From assembly GCA_964438025.1 (NCBI GenBank), contig CAYTIK010000020.1, positions 1 through 19,549 of the forward strand: a stretch of DNA of 19,549 nucleotides, in the 5' to 3' direction. The notes below the pieces were generated by a model. It searched no databases. It was not told where the DNA came from and saw only the letters and a list, made by a program, of their open reading frames with translations. The position numbers were made by a program, and so were the translations under genes. Numbering within the stretch: position 1 is the stretch's first letter; each line of letters starts with the position of its first letter. Source of the DNA: GCA-002790615 sp964438025. GTDB taxonomy: Bacteria > Patescibacteriota > Minisyncoccia > Moranbacterales > UBA2206. Shown in pieces: positions 4,774-11,846 of this stretch.

Positions 4774-5169
4774 ATGGAATCTTCTAAAAAAATAGTCGTT
4801 TTGTTGATTCTGGTTTTGTTAGTCGGTGCGGGTGCCGGTTATTATTTGGGCAATAAAAAACCGGTAACTGTTTTGGAAAAAAGCGGCGAACGGATAACAG
4901 TTGGCGATGCAATGACCGCCGAAAAAAAGGCGTTGGTCGGCCTAAAATTAGACCTGCTTAAAAATTACACCAATTTTGTTTTTTTGCCGCCGGAGGCGAC
5001 AGGCAATTCTTCGGGCTATATGGAAAAAATGGAAAAAATAATCCAAAATATTAATAGTGAAGAAATAATAGCTAAATATAACGCAACGGGAGAAGCGGAG
5101 AATAAGGAACAAAAAATAATCGACTTTTTGAATTTTCTCAACGAAAATATTAAGGCAGATTTGCAATAG
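4774..5169 (+). CDS. Small membrane-anchored protein of unknown function
   Basis: A 131-residue protein with one N-terminal membrane helix (about residues 6-26, VVLLILVLLVGAGAGYYLG). Mostly helical charged segments follow (GLKLDLLKNYTNFVFLPPEA, then MEKMEKIIQNINSEEIIAKY and KEQKIIDFLNFLNENI). I do not recognise a family. The region has no cysteines or obvious catalytic motif. It follows the 60-nt repeat element by 12 bases and ends before a strong hairpin terminator, so it is the last gene of the block of membrane-anchored proteins starting at 2554. Confidence 0.75.
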   Translation: MESSKKIVVLLILVLLVGAGAGYYLGNKKPVTVLEKSGERITVGDAMTAEKKALVGLKLDLLKNYTNFVFLPPEATGNSSGYMEKMEKIIQNINSEEIIAKYNATGEAENKEQKIIDFLNFLNENIKADLQ

Positions 5170-5190
5170 GTGGACCAAATATGTTTTTCT

Positions 5191-5242
5191 AGAGGCTAAG
5201 CTTCTCTCGACTATGACGGCCGGAAGAAGCTTAGCCTCTTTT
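5191..5242 (+). terminator. Long-stem terminator before enolase
   Basis: A perfect 14-bp stem AGAGGCTAAGCTTC (5191-5204) with GAAGCTTAGCCTCT (5226-5239), a 21-base loop and a short TTTT. It separates the membrane-protein block from the enolase promoter nine bases on. Confidence 0.7.
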
Positions 5243-5250
5243 GAATCGGA

Positions 5251-5279
5251 TTGGCGAAGGCTTTTTTCGGTGGTATAAT
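5251..5279 (+). promoter_or_regulatory. Promoter of eno, with extended -10
   Basis: TTGGCG (5251-5256), 17-bp spacer, TATAAT (5274-5279) preceded by TGG (extended -10). The leader to the ATG at 5307 is about 20 bases, A-rich, with no SD. Confidence 0.75.
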
Positions 5280-5306
5280 TAAGTTGTCAATAATTAGAAA
5301 AAAAAT

Positions 5307-6572
5307 ATGCCAACTAAAAAAATCACGGGGCTTTCCGCCCGGGAAATTTTAGATTCGCGGGGCAATCCCACCATAAGTGTGGAATTAATTTTGGACGATA
5401 AATTTAGCGGCATGGCGGCTGTGCCCAGCGGTGCCAGTACCGGAAAATATGAAGCCGTCGAGCTGCGCGATAACGATTCGAAACGTTATAAAGGCTTGGG
5501 CGTTTTGCAAGCGGTCAAAAATGTCCAGACGGAAATTAAAACAGCCTTGCTTGGACAAGAATTTAATCAGGAGTCTTTGGACAAAAAGCTTATTGAATTG
5601 GACGGAACGGAAAACAAAAGTCGATTGGGCGCTAATGCCACCTTGGGAGTTTCTCTGGCTTTTGCCCGAGCTTATGCCAATTCGGAAAAACAGGAATTAT
5701 ACCAATACCTCCAAAATTTAAGCGGAGAAAAAAAATTACAATTACCCCAGCCGCTGTTTAATATTATTAATGGCGGGAAACATGCCGACAGCGGATTGGA
5801 CATTCAGGAATTTATGTTAGCGCCGGTCAATTTTCCGACTTTCCATGAAAAATTGCGCGTGGCCTCGGAGATTTTTCATACTTTGGCGGAAATTTTGAAA
5901 AGCCAGGAATTGGCGACGAGCGTTGGGGATGAAGGCGGATTCGCACCAAAATTGGAAGCTAACGAAAAAGCACTGGATTTAATCGTGGAAGCGATTGAAA
6001 AAGCCGGCTATACCACAGAAGATGTAAAAATTGGTTTGGATAGCGCAGCTAGCAGTTTTTATAATGTGGACAGCCAAAAATACGAACTGAAAATTCAGGG
6101 CGTCAAAAAGGAAATTAATTCTGATGAACTTTTGGATTGGTATGGCGAATTGATAGAAAAATATCCCATTATGCTTATTGAAGACGGTTTCGCGGAAGAT
6201 GATTGGGAGGGTTTTCAAAAATTTAACCAAACACTCGGTGGAAAAATAATCAATGTGGGCGACGATCTTTTAGTGACGAATATTCAAAGAATTGAGCAGG
6301 CGATTGAGAAACAAGCGGTCAATGCGGTTTTAATAAAATTGAATCAAATTGGAACTGTTTCCGAAACGCTCTCCGCTATAAAATTAACCAAAAAACAAAG
6401 TTGGAAGCCTTTTGTTTCCCATCGTTCGGGCGAAACGGAGGACACTTTTATTGCTGACCTGGCGGTCGGTTTGAATTGCCCGCTCATTAAATCCGGTTCG
6501 CTTTCCCGCACGGACAGGATCTGTAAATATAACCGGTTGATGCTGATTGAAGACCAGATTCATAAAACATGA
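5307..6572 (+). CDS. eno: Enolase (2-phosphoglycerate dehydratase)
   Basis: A 421-residue cytoplasmic glycolytic enzyme that interconverts 2-phosphoglycerate and phosphoenolpyruvate; length is normal for the family. All key parts are visible: the mobile loop SGASTGKYEAVELRD (41-55), H159, catalytic E209 in VGDEGGF, and Mg ligands D245, E292 (LIEDGF) and D319 (VGDDLL). Catalytic K344 lies in LIKLNQIGT, SHRSGETEDT begins at 371, and K395 lies in IKSGSLSRTDR. The start is set by the usual enolase N terminus (ITGLSAREILDSRGNPT). It has its own promoter. Its TGA stop overlaps the ATG of the next gene (ATGA), so the following small proteins are probably translated from the eno message. The gene uses TGA as a stop. 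Confidence 0.98.
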   Translation: MPTKKITGLSAREILDSRGNPTISVELILDDKFSGMAAVPSGASTGKYEAVELRDNDSKRYKGLGVLQAVKNVQTEIKTALLGQEFNQESLDKKLIELDGTENKSRLGANATLGVSLAFARAYANSEKQELYQYLQNLSGEKKLQLPQPLFNIINGGKHADSGLDIQEFMLAPVNFPTFHEKLRVASEIFHTLAEILKSQELATSVGDEGGFAPKLEANEKALDLIVEAIEKAGYTTEDVKIGLDSAASSFYNVDSQKYELKIQGVKKEINSDELLDWYGELIEKYPIMLIEDGFAEDDWEGFQKFNQTLGGKIINVGDDLLVTNIQRIEQAIEKQAVNAVLIKLNQIGTVSETLSAIKLTKKQSWKPFVSHRSGETEDTFIADLAVGLNCPLIKSGSLSRTDRICKYNRLMLIEDQIHKT

Positions 6573-7083
6573 AACATATTAAATTTACAAAAACATTAGC
6601 CTTATCTTTAGCTACTTTTTTATTTTTAGGGGCTAATTCCGCGCAAGCCATTTGTCCGATATGCACTATCGCGGTTGGCGCCGGAGTAGGATTTTCCCGC
6701 TATTTGGGCATTGATGATACGATTGCCGGCTTATGGATCGGCGGACAGTTTCGATGATTATGTGGACGATTAATTGGCTCAATAAAAAAAATATTCATTT
6801 TAAAGGCCGGAAAATCATTACCACACTGGGTTATTATTTATTAATCGTAATTCCTCTGTATTGGATCGGCATTATGGGCCATCCGCTCAATATATTGTGG
6901 GGGGTGGATAAAATATTATTAGGAACGATTATCGGCAGTTTGGGATTTTTGGGAGCGGGACTGTGGTATTATCGGCTCAAGGCGAAAAACGGGGGGCACG
7001 CTTATTTTCCTTTTCAAAAAGTGGCGATGCCGGTCGGAACTCTTTTAATTTTAAGCCTCATCTTTTATTTTTTAACCCGTTAA
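6569..7083 (+). pseudogene. Membrane protein gene split by an apparent 1-base frameshift
   Basis: Two overlapping frames read as one protein. The first (6569-6757) gives a signal-like start, AQAICPICTIAVGAGVGFSR with a CPxC motif, and GIDDTIAGLWIGG. It then runs out at TGA after QFR. The second (in frame from about 6742 to 7083) continues VSMIMWTINWLNKKNIHFKG and three membrane helices, ending HAYFPFQKVAMPVG...FYFLTR. I recognise the family as one polypeptide of about 170 residues in Patescibacteria, with the junction reading GLWIGGL(I)VS. Adding one base near 6749 restores a single 171-residue frame. No slippery heptamer is visible. It may be a real mutation or a sequencing error. It is coupled to eno by an ATGA overlap. 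Function is unknown; the CPIC motif could be redox-active or metal-binding. Confidence 0.75.
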
Positions 7084-7087
7084 ATTT

Positions 7088-7657
7088 ATGGAAAATAAAA
7101 TTCAAAATCTAAGTGAATTTGTGGACAAAATCGATCAGATGAAAAAGCAGGATAAGATGGATCTGTCATCCGATCAGGATTTGAGTTTGGCGATTATGAA
7201 TCTCATCAGTATTGAAGAGCATTTTTTCTTTACGGCGCAAAAAACCGGCAAGGATGAATATTTTGATTTATTGAAAGAAGTGCGGGAAATGCGCAAAGTC
7301 TTGCTCAAAAAAATTATCCAAGAATATGAGGGCGAAGTCTGGTGCATTTCCAAACATCTGCTCTCAGCTTCGATGAGATTGATGGAAGTAGGGACGAAAC
7401 AGCTGGGCATGGGAAAAAAAGAGGAAGCCAAGGATCTTTTTCAAAAAGCCTACGACCTTTATGGGATGTTTTGGGCGCTCAACATGAAGTTAATCGGCAC
7501 GAATGATATTAAACAAGCTGGAGGCGTGGTTATCGGTAATCAAGTGGTGAAGAAAATTGACGAAAATGCCTTAAATGTCCACGATCAAAAACCAACCGGC
7601 TTTATGGGAAAATTGCGGGATTTGGTCAAAAAAGCGATTGATTGTTGCCTTGAGTAA
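7088..7657 (+). CDS. Conserved helical protein of Patescibacteria, unknown function
   Basis: A 189-residue soluble, almost all-helical protein. Blocks LSLAIMNLISIEEHFFFTAQKTG, FDLLKEVREMRKVLLKKI, EGEVWCISKHLLSASMRLMEVG and AKDLFQKAYDLYGMFWALN belong to a family I have met repeatedly in Patescibacteria. The pattern of paired helices with DLFQKAYDLY resembles a TPR-like or four-helix arrangement. Function is not known. It starts five bases after the frameshifted membrane protein gene and so is likely co-transcribed with eno. Two cysteines close the C terminus (DCCLE). Confidence 0.85.
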   Translation: MENKIQNLSEFVDKIDQMKKQDKMDLSSDQDLSLAIMNLISIEEHFFFTAQKTGKDEYFDLLKEVREMRKVLLKKIIQEYEGEVWCISKHLLSASMRLMEVGTKQLGMGKKEEAKDLFQKAYDLYGMFWALNMKLIGTNDIKQAGGVVIGNQVVKKIDENALNVHDQKPTGFMGKLRDLVKKAIDCCLE

Positions 7658-7680
7658 TATTTCCACTTCCTTTTTGTTTA

Positions 7681-7716
7681 TTGAGGACCGTCCTCGAGTC
7701 GAGGACGGTCCTCGAC
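7681..7716. repeat. Paired REP palindromes in opposite orientation upstream of the sigma-factor gene
   Basis: TTGAGGACCGTCCTCGA (7681-7697, central C) directly abuts GTCGAGGACGGTCCTCGAC (7698-7716, central G). The two are mirror images, so 7683-7713 is also one long near-perfect inverted repeat, like the paired REPs of BIMEs. It ends 20 bases before the ATG at 7737. Confidence 0.85.
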
Positions 7717-7736
7717 TTATATGCTAGGATGAATGT

Positions 7737-8306
7737 ATGAATTCAGAAGACAATAAATTAATAGAAAAATTTTTAGACGGGGATGATTTGGCCTTGGAAC
7801 AACTGATAAAAAAATATCTGAAGCCGGTTTATAATTTCCTGTATTATTTTACCCGCAATCGGTCGGAACTGGATGATTTGGCGCAGGTGACTTTCATTAA
7901 AGTTTGGAAAAATTTGCGAAGATTCGACCAAGGAAAAAAATTCAAGACCTGGCTTTTTGCCATTGCTAAAAATACGGCTTACGATTTTTTCCAGAAAAAG
8001 AAAACCGTCCCTTTTATTAATTTTACGGATGAGGAAGGGAATAACAGATTGGAAAATATTTCCGACGAAAGTATCTTGCCGGATGAAATTTTAAACCGCC
8101 AAGATCTGGAGCAAGAATTGGAAAAAAAACTCGCGGAAATTCCCGAAAATTACCGGCTAATTTTAACCTTGCATTATAAAGAAGATTTTTCTCTTTTCGA
8201 AATTGCGCAGATTTTAAACAAGCCCTATAACACCATCAAAAGCGGACATCAAAGAGGACTAATGAGACTCAAAAAGCTATTAGCTTCTCCTAAAGTCGAG
8301 TTTTAG
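7737..8306 (+). CDS. ECF-type RNA polymerase sigma factor
   Basis: A 189-residue sigma-70 family protein with only regions 2 and 4. Region 2 spans about residues 10-90, with ALEQLIKKYLKPVYNFLYYF, the core-binding DDLAQVTFIKVWKNL and the -10-recognising KTWLFAIAKNTAYDFFQKKK. Region 4 spans about 125-185, with LAEIPENYRLILTLHYKEDF and the helix-turn-helix FEIAQILNKPYNTIKSGHQRGLMRLKK. It would direct RNA polymerase to a small set of promoters. The start is supported by AGGA seven bases before the ATG. The neighbours suggest it controls a MacAB-like exporter and envelope genes. No obvious autoregulatory ECF promoter was seen; a REP pair occupies the upstream position. Confidence 0.95.
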   Translation: MNSEDNKLIEKFLDGDDLALEQLIKKYLKPVYNFLYYFTRNRSELDDLAQVTFIKVWKNLRRFDQGKKFKTWLFAIAKNTAYDFFQKKKTVPFINFTDEEGNNRLENISDESILPDEILNRQDLEQELEKKLAEIPENYRLILTLHYKEDFSLFEIAQILNKPYNTIKSGHQRGLMRLKKLLASPKVEF

Positions 8307-8326
8307 AAGAAGCCTTGATAATTAAA

Positions 8327-8352
8327 AAAATCGGAGTTGAGCTCCGATTTTT
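8327..8352. terminator. Bidirectional intrinsic terminator
   Basis: TCGGAG (8331-8336), loop TTGAG, CTCCGA (8342-8347), with As before and Ts after the stem on either strand. It serves the sigma-factor gene on the plus strand and the small reverse gene ending at 8398 on the minus strand. Confidence 0.8.
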
Positions 8353-8397
8353 GTGGGTGTGGCGGTTACCACTTTTGGTGTTTCGCCATTTGATTGT

Positions 8398-8622
8398 CTA
8401 CCACTCTATGCGTATTCCCTTCCTGTATTCCTCCTTTTTTTGGGCCAGCTGGTCGAGCGTTTTTTGTTTTACCATCTCTGGAGACATATTCTGAATGATG
8501 GTAATCTCTTCTTCGATTGCTACCGCTTTTTGGGTGAGGTTGTAATTTCCAATCCAATAAGCAGGAGCAAAAATCAAAGAAAGACCGAAGAAGAAAAGAA
8601 CTAAAAATGTTTTCCATCCCAT
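8398..8622 (-). CDS. Small membrane protein with coiled-coil tail
   Basis: A 74-residue protein read from the minus strand: one membrane helix (about residues 4-24, KTFLVLFFFGLSLIFAPAYWI), then a charged helical tail (TQKAVAIEEEITIIQNM...KQKTLDQLAQKKEEYRKG). ATG 8622 is chosen because AAGGAGG lies eight bases before it; a GTG three codons upstream overlaps that SD. This is the strongest SD of the window, in contrast to its neighbours. It lies head-on between the sigma factor and the multi-pass protein at 8762 and shares a bidirectional terminator with the sigma gene. I do not recognise the family. It could have a regulatory role at the sigma locus, or be an unrelated insertion. Confidence 0.75.
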   Translation of the reverse strand: MGWKTFLVLFFFGLSLIFAPAYWIGNYNLTQKAVAIEEEITIIQNMSPEMVKQKTLDQLAQKKEEYRKGIRIEW

Positions 8623-8630
8623 GACAGTCA

Positions 8631-8637
8631 CCTCCTT
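8631..8637 (-). promoter_or_regulatory. Strong Shine-Dalgarno of the reverse-strand gene
   Basis: AAGGAGG on the minus strand, eight bases from the ATG at 8622. It fixes the start and shows that the host can use the anti-SD, although most genes here do not. Confidence 0.8.
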
Positions 8638-8761
8638 GGTTGATTATGGGTACTACGTTTTTAATATAAGCAACAACCCCCTTAGTAAATAAAGAATAGC
8701 ATGTGTATAAAAAAATACAACATATTGCGTCTATTTTAAGCCCTGGTTCGTAATAATTAAT

Positions 8762-9169
8762 ATGCACCAAAAACTTAGCCAAGCATTCAAAAATATCCCC
8801 GAAATTGAGCCAAATAGAGGTTTAGAGGCTTTAATTATGCAAAAGATAGGCTTCCAACGGGCTAAAATAGTTCGAAGAAATTTGATATTTTCTTATCTGG
8901 GCTTGGCTGGTTCTGGACTGGCAATATTAGGAGCTGTTTTTAATTTTGGCGGTCCAGTCTTAGAATCGGAATTTTGGAATCTGATTAGATTGCTTTTTTC
9001 CGATTTGGCTATTGTGGCGGGGAATTGGGGTGATTTTCTCTATTCGCTCCTGGAAACTTTTCCGGTAATCAATGCCATCGCGATTTTAATTCCGGTTTTT
9101 ACTTTATTTTTGTCGTTGAATACGTATTTGAATAACAGGAGAAATGATTATATTTTAAAATTTAATTAA
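8762..9169 (+). CDS. Multi-pass membrane protein, candidate anti-sigma factor
   Basis: A 135-residue protein with a cytoplasmic N-terminal helix region (residues 1-40, LSQAFKNIPEIEPNRGLEALIMQKIGFQRAKIVRR) and two to three hydrophobic segments (about 41-63, 78-95 and 100-122). The layout, a short cytoplasmic domain followed by membrane helices and encoded just behind an ECF sigma gene, is that of anti-sigma factors. The N-terminal LEALIMQKI is like the segment that begins many such proteins (PP..L...I...I). No zinc-binding HxxxCxxC motif is present. The assignment is by position and layout only. A reverse gene separates it from the sigma gene, so the two are not simply co-transcribed. Confidence 0.65.
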   Translation: MHQKLSQAFKNIPEIEPNRGLEALIMQKIGFQRAKIVRRNLIFSYLGLAGSGLAILGAVFNFGGPVLESEFWNLIRLLFSDLAIVAGNWGDFLYSLLETFPVINAIAILIPVFTLFLSLNTYLNNRRNDYILKFN

Positions 9170-9181
9170 AGATAAATAGTT

Positions 9182-9219
9182 ATACTACAAATCATTGCAT
9201 ATGCAATAAAATGTAGTAT
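9182..9219. promoter_or_regulatory. Nested palindrome before the DUF5666-like gene
   Basis: ATACTACA (9182-9189) pairs with TGTAGTAT (9212-9219). Exactly centred between them, with five bases on each side, is the palindrome TTGCATATGCAA (9195-9206). The symmetry suits a dimeric DNA-binding protein. There is no T tract, so it is not a standard terminator. Confidence 0.5.
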
Positions 9220-9249
9220 TAATTAAAATTAAATAATTTATAAAAAAAC

Positions 9250-9735
9250 ATGAACGAAATGATGAAGTCTAATAAGTTTAAAATCGCGGTCGCAGTTGTG
9301 GGCATAATTTTAATCGCTCTAGTCAGTTTTGCCGCTGGCATCGGAGTGGGTTTTAAAAAAGCCCGATTTTCCTACAAATTCGGAGAAAATTACGAGCGGA
9401 ATTTTATGGGGTCTCGCTCGGATCAGAAAGGATTTAAAAGATCGGGAGGCCCGATGGGTATGCTGAAAGAAAAATTTCAAGACTTTGAAGGACGCGGATT
9501 CCGCAACGCGCACGGTATCGCCGGCACAATAATTTCCATTACGGATAATAATATAGTTATCAAAGACAAAGACAATAAGGAAAATACAGTCGCGATAACC
9601 GATAAAACGATAATTAAATTGGGACGCGATGATGTGAAAATTGGCGATTTGAAAAATGACCAGCAAATAGTGGTCATGGGCAAACCCGGAGAGGATGGAG
9701 TTATTAATGCCGATTTGGTCAGAGTTTTTGAATAA
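9250..9735 (+). CDS. Membrane-anchored DUF5666-like protein
   Basis: A 161-residue protein with one N-terminal membrane helix (about residues 10-32), a Gly/Arg/Lys-rich linker (residues 50-85, with RSGGPMGM and FEGRGFRN) and a C-terminal beta domain. The C-terminal block GIAGTIISITDNNIVIKDKD...TIIKLGRDDVKIGDLKNDQQIVVMGKP is typical of DUF5666, a small OB-like extracytoplasmic domain. It is often found next to MacAB-type exporters and ECF sigma factors in Patescibacteria. The order here (sigma, membrane protein, DUF5666, macA, macB) supports a joint function at the cell envelope. Starts at 9259 or 9262 are also possible. The function of the domain is not established. Confidence 0.8.
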   Translation: MNEMMKSNKFKIAVAVVGIILIALVSFAAGIGVGFKKARFSYKFGENYERNFMGSRSDQKGFKRSGGPMGMLKEKFQDFEGRGFRNAHGIAGTIISITDNNIVIKDKDNKENTVAITDKTIIKLGRDDVKIGDLKNDQQIVVMGKPGEDGVINADLVRVFE

Positions 9736-9736
9736 T

Positions 9737-9840
9737 TCTTTACTAATTACGAAAACTTTACGAATTACTAATATTTTACGAATATACTAATATTAAATTT
9801 ATAGATTCGTATATTAGTACAGATTAGTAATTAGTAAAGA
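9737..9840. repeat. AT-rich fold-back element between DUF5666 gene and macA-like gene
   Basis: Terminal arms TCTTTACTAATTAC (9737-9750) and GTAATTAGTAAAGA (9827-9840) are perfectly complementary. Inner arms (9766-9784 with 9805-9820) pair imperfectly. The element ends nine bases before the macA-like ATG. Its ends are nearly the same as those of 11847-11931. Confidence 0.75.
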
Positions 9841-9849
9841 TAACCAGCC

Positions 9850-10998
9850 ATGGATAAAGTTATTGTCTGGATTAAACAAAAAAAAAATACTTTTGCGGTA
9901 ATAATAATTATATTCATAGCCGGGGGATACTATTGGTATAATAATTCCACTTCCGGCAAATCGGCGGTGCAGTATAAAACAGCGGTCGTGGAAAAAGGCA
10001 ATATCGCCGCTTCAGTTTCCGGCAGCGGCAATGTGATTGTAGATTCCAGCGCCAATATCGATCCGACCATTACCGGCACCGTGGCCAATCTGGCGATTTC
10101 AGTCGGAGACAGGGTGGCCAAAGGCCAATTTCTTTTTGAAATAAAAAATGACGATTTGCGTCCCAATGTCACCAAGGCCTATTCTTCTTATTTACAATCC
10201 CAAGGATCTCTGGAAACTGCCAAAGCCAGCAAGAAAGAAGCTAAAAATAATTATGATGATGCCAGTTCCAGCACTAAATCCATAATGAAGAAAAAATTGG
10301 AGGCGGCGGAGATTTCCATAACGGTCGCGGAAGAAAATATCAAATACGCTCTGGATAATTATATTAATGAGAAAAAGAATTATGCTGATCGGAAGGTGAC
10401 GGCGCCCATTGCCGGAACGGTGAACGCGGTCAATATTAAAAACGGGGATGATTTAAGCAAATTATCTTCCGGCAGTTCGCGGCAGGTGCCGGTCATCATC
10501 GGAGATTTAAACACTCTCAAAGCTCAAGTGGCCGTCAATGAAGTAGATATGCCCAATATCCAAGTCGGACAAAAAACCACCCTGAAATTTGACGCCATGG
10601 CGGAAAAAACTTTTAAAGGCAAAATAGAAAAAATCGATTCCTTAGGCACGCTTAGCCAAGGCGTGGTGACTTATAATGTCGTCATTGATTTTGATCCATC
10701 GGGTTCCAATATCCGGCCGGAAATGAGCGTTTCCGCCGACATTTTGACCGGGGAGAAACAAGACGTTGTCCTTATTCCCAACAGCGCGCTGAAAAATGAA
10801 GGCAGTAATTATTACGTAGAAATTTTAGCCAATAACGCTCCCAAAAGAAAGCCGGTAAAAATCGGCATAGCCAATAATATCCAAACGGAAATTACCGAAG
10901 GCTTGCAAGCCGGCGAGAAAATTATCACCCAAACTATTGATCCCAATGTAGCCGCTTCGACCACTTCCGGACGGGGATTTGGGGGCTTTGGACACTAG
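9850..10998 (+). CDS. MacA/HlyD-type membrane fusion protein
   Basis: A 382-residue periplasmic-adaptor-type protein: N-terminal membrane anchor (about residues 14-31) and first half of the lipoyl domain (GNIAASVSGSGNVIVDSSANIDPTITG). A helical hairpin follows (about 115-178), then the second lipoyl half (KVTAPIAGTVNAVNIKNGD), a beta-barrel (QVAVNEVDMPNIQVGQ...KIEKIDSLG) and a membrane-proximal domain (IPNSALKNEGSNYYVEI...EGLQAGEKII). It ends in GRGFGGFGH. Such proteins couple a MacB-type ABC transporter to export across the envelope. CPR cells probably lack a classical outer membrane, so the partner on the outside is unclear. The ATPase and permease genes follow. The name macA is by architecture, not proven orthology. 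Confidence 0.92.
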   Translation: MDKVIVWIKQKKNTFAVIIIIFIAGGYYWYNNSTSGKSAVQYKTAVVEKGNIAASVSGSGNVIVDSSANIDPTITGTVANLAISVGDRVAKGQFLFEIKNDDLRPNVTKAYSSYLQSQGSLETAKASKKEAKNNYDDASSSTKSIMKKKLEAAEISITVAEENIKYALDNYINEKKNYADRKVTAPIAGTVNAVNIKNGDDLSKLSSGSSRQVPVIIGDLNTLKAQVAVNEVDMPNIQVGQKTTLKFDAMAEKTFKGKIEKIDSLGTLSQGVVTYNVVIDFDPSGSNIRPEMSVSADILTGEKQDVVLIPNSALKNEGSNYYVEILANNAPKRKPVKIGIANNIQTEITEGLQAGEKIITQTIDPNVAASTTSGRGFGGFGH

Positions 10999-11000
10999 GC

Positions 11001-11138
11001 TTGAAGAATTTAGAATTGTGAATTTGGAATTTTGAATAGGATTCTAGAACTTAGAATGTAGATTTAAAATTTATTTCTGACTTCTTAATTCTCTATTCTT
11101 TTTCTAAATTCGAAATTCTAAATTCAAAATTCTATTCC
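11001..11138. repeat. AT-rich fold-back of GAATTTA-like units between macA-like and ATPase genes
   Basis: The left part (11001-11050) is a run of GAATTT/GAATTG units and the right part (about 11090-11138) is their imperfect reverse complement (CTAAATTCGAAATTC, then AAATTCAAAATTC). The element reaches to within two bases of the ATPase ATG. No gene is seen in this gap. Confidence 0.6.
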
Positions 11139-11139
11139 T

Positions 11140-11838
11140 ATGATTGTTTGCAAAAATCTGACGAAAATTTATATAAACGGCGAAGTGGAAACCGTTGCTT
11201 TGAAAGATATTTCTTTTCAGATTGAAAAAGGCGAATTTGTTTCTATCATCGGGCCTTCCGGTTCGGGCAAATCCACCCTGATGCATATTCTTGGAGCTTT
11301 GGATAATCCGACCAGCGGGGAATATTTTTTGGACAATTTCGAAGTTTCTAAGCTTAATGATGATGAACTTTCCGATTTGCGCCGGAAAAAGATCGGCTTT
11401 GTTTTCCAATCTTTCAATCTTTTACCGCGGACAACAGTTCTGCGTAACGTGGAATTGCCATTGCTGTATTCCGATGTTACGCAAAAGGAGAGAACTCAGA
11501 GGGCAGTCGCGGCCCTGGGCAAAGCCGGCATGGAAGAAAGTAAATTTCAAAATCTTTCCAATCAGCTTTCGGGCGGACAGATGCAAAGAGTGGCGATTGC
11601 CAGAGCTCTCATTAATGACCCAGCAATTATTTTAGCGGACGAACCCACGGGTAATCTCGATACAAAAACTAGCGCGGTGGTGATGTCAGCTTTGCAGGAA
11701 CTTAATAAAAAAGGACACACGATAATTTTAATCACGCACGAAATGGACGTGGCGGATTATGCCCAACGCATCATCCATGTGCGGGACGGGATGATAGAAA
11801 AAGACGAGAAGAATGTTCCCAATGATCGTATTCTTTAA
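11140..11838 (+). CDS. MacB/LolD-type ABC transporter ATPase subunit
   Basis: A 232-residue ABC ATPase. Walker A is GPSGSGKST (38-46), the Q loop is FVFQSFNLLP with Q90, and the signature is LSGGQMQRVAIARAL (143-157). Walker B is IILADEPTGNLD with E168, and the switch H200 is in ITHE. The segment LPRTTVLRNVELPLLY is typical of the MacB/LolD/FtsE branch. The enzyme powers the permease encoded next. In the classical MacB the ATPase and permease are fused; here they are separate, as is usual outside Proteobacteria. The product length is normal. There is no SD, and the start lies directly at the end of a fold-back element. Confidence 0.96.
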   Translation: MIVCKNLTKIYINGEVETVALKDISFQIEKGEFVSIIGPSGSGKSTLMHILGALDNPTSGEYFLDNFEVSKLNDDELSDLRRKKIGFVFQSFNLLPRTTVLRNVELPLLYSDVTQKERTQRAVAALGKAGMEESKFQNLSNQLSGGQMQRVAIARALINDPAIILADEPTGNLDTKTSAVVMSALQELNKKGHTIILITHEMDVADYAQRIIHVRDGMIEKDEKNVPNDRIL

Positions 11839-11846
11839 TTGATAAA

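Noticed and set aside
5307..6572. Use of TGA as a glycine codon (Gracilibacteria/Absconditabacteria code)
   Set aside because: Enolase ends at TGA exactly where the family ends, and no conserved gene here contains an in-frame TGA.
6742..6757. Programmed -1 frameshift in the split membrane protein
   Set aside because: The overlap has no X-XXY-YYZ heptamer, no SD-like stimulator at the right distance and no strong downstream hairpin that I can see. Mutation or sequencing error is simpler.
8366..8782. A longer minus-strand frame overlapping the small reverse gene
   Set aside because: It starts inside the neighbouring gene, has no SD, and its translation lacks domain character. The frame at 8398-8622 has an ideal SD and a membrane helix.
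9319..9666. Minus-strand frames opposite the DUF5666-like gene
   Set aside because: They are shadows of a gene with a clear membrane helix and domain. They have no promoter or SD.
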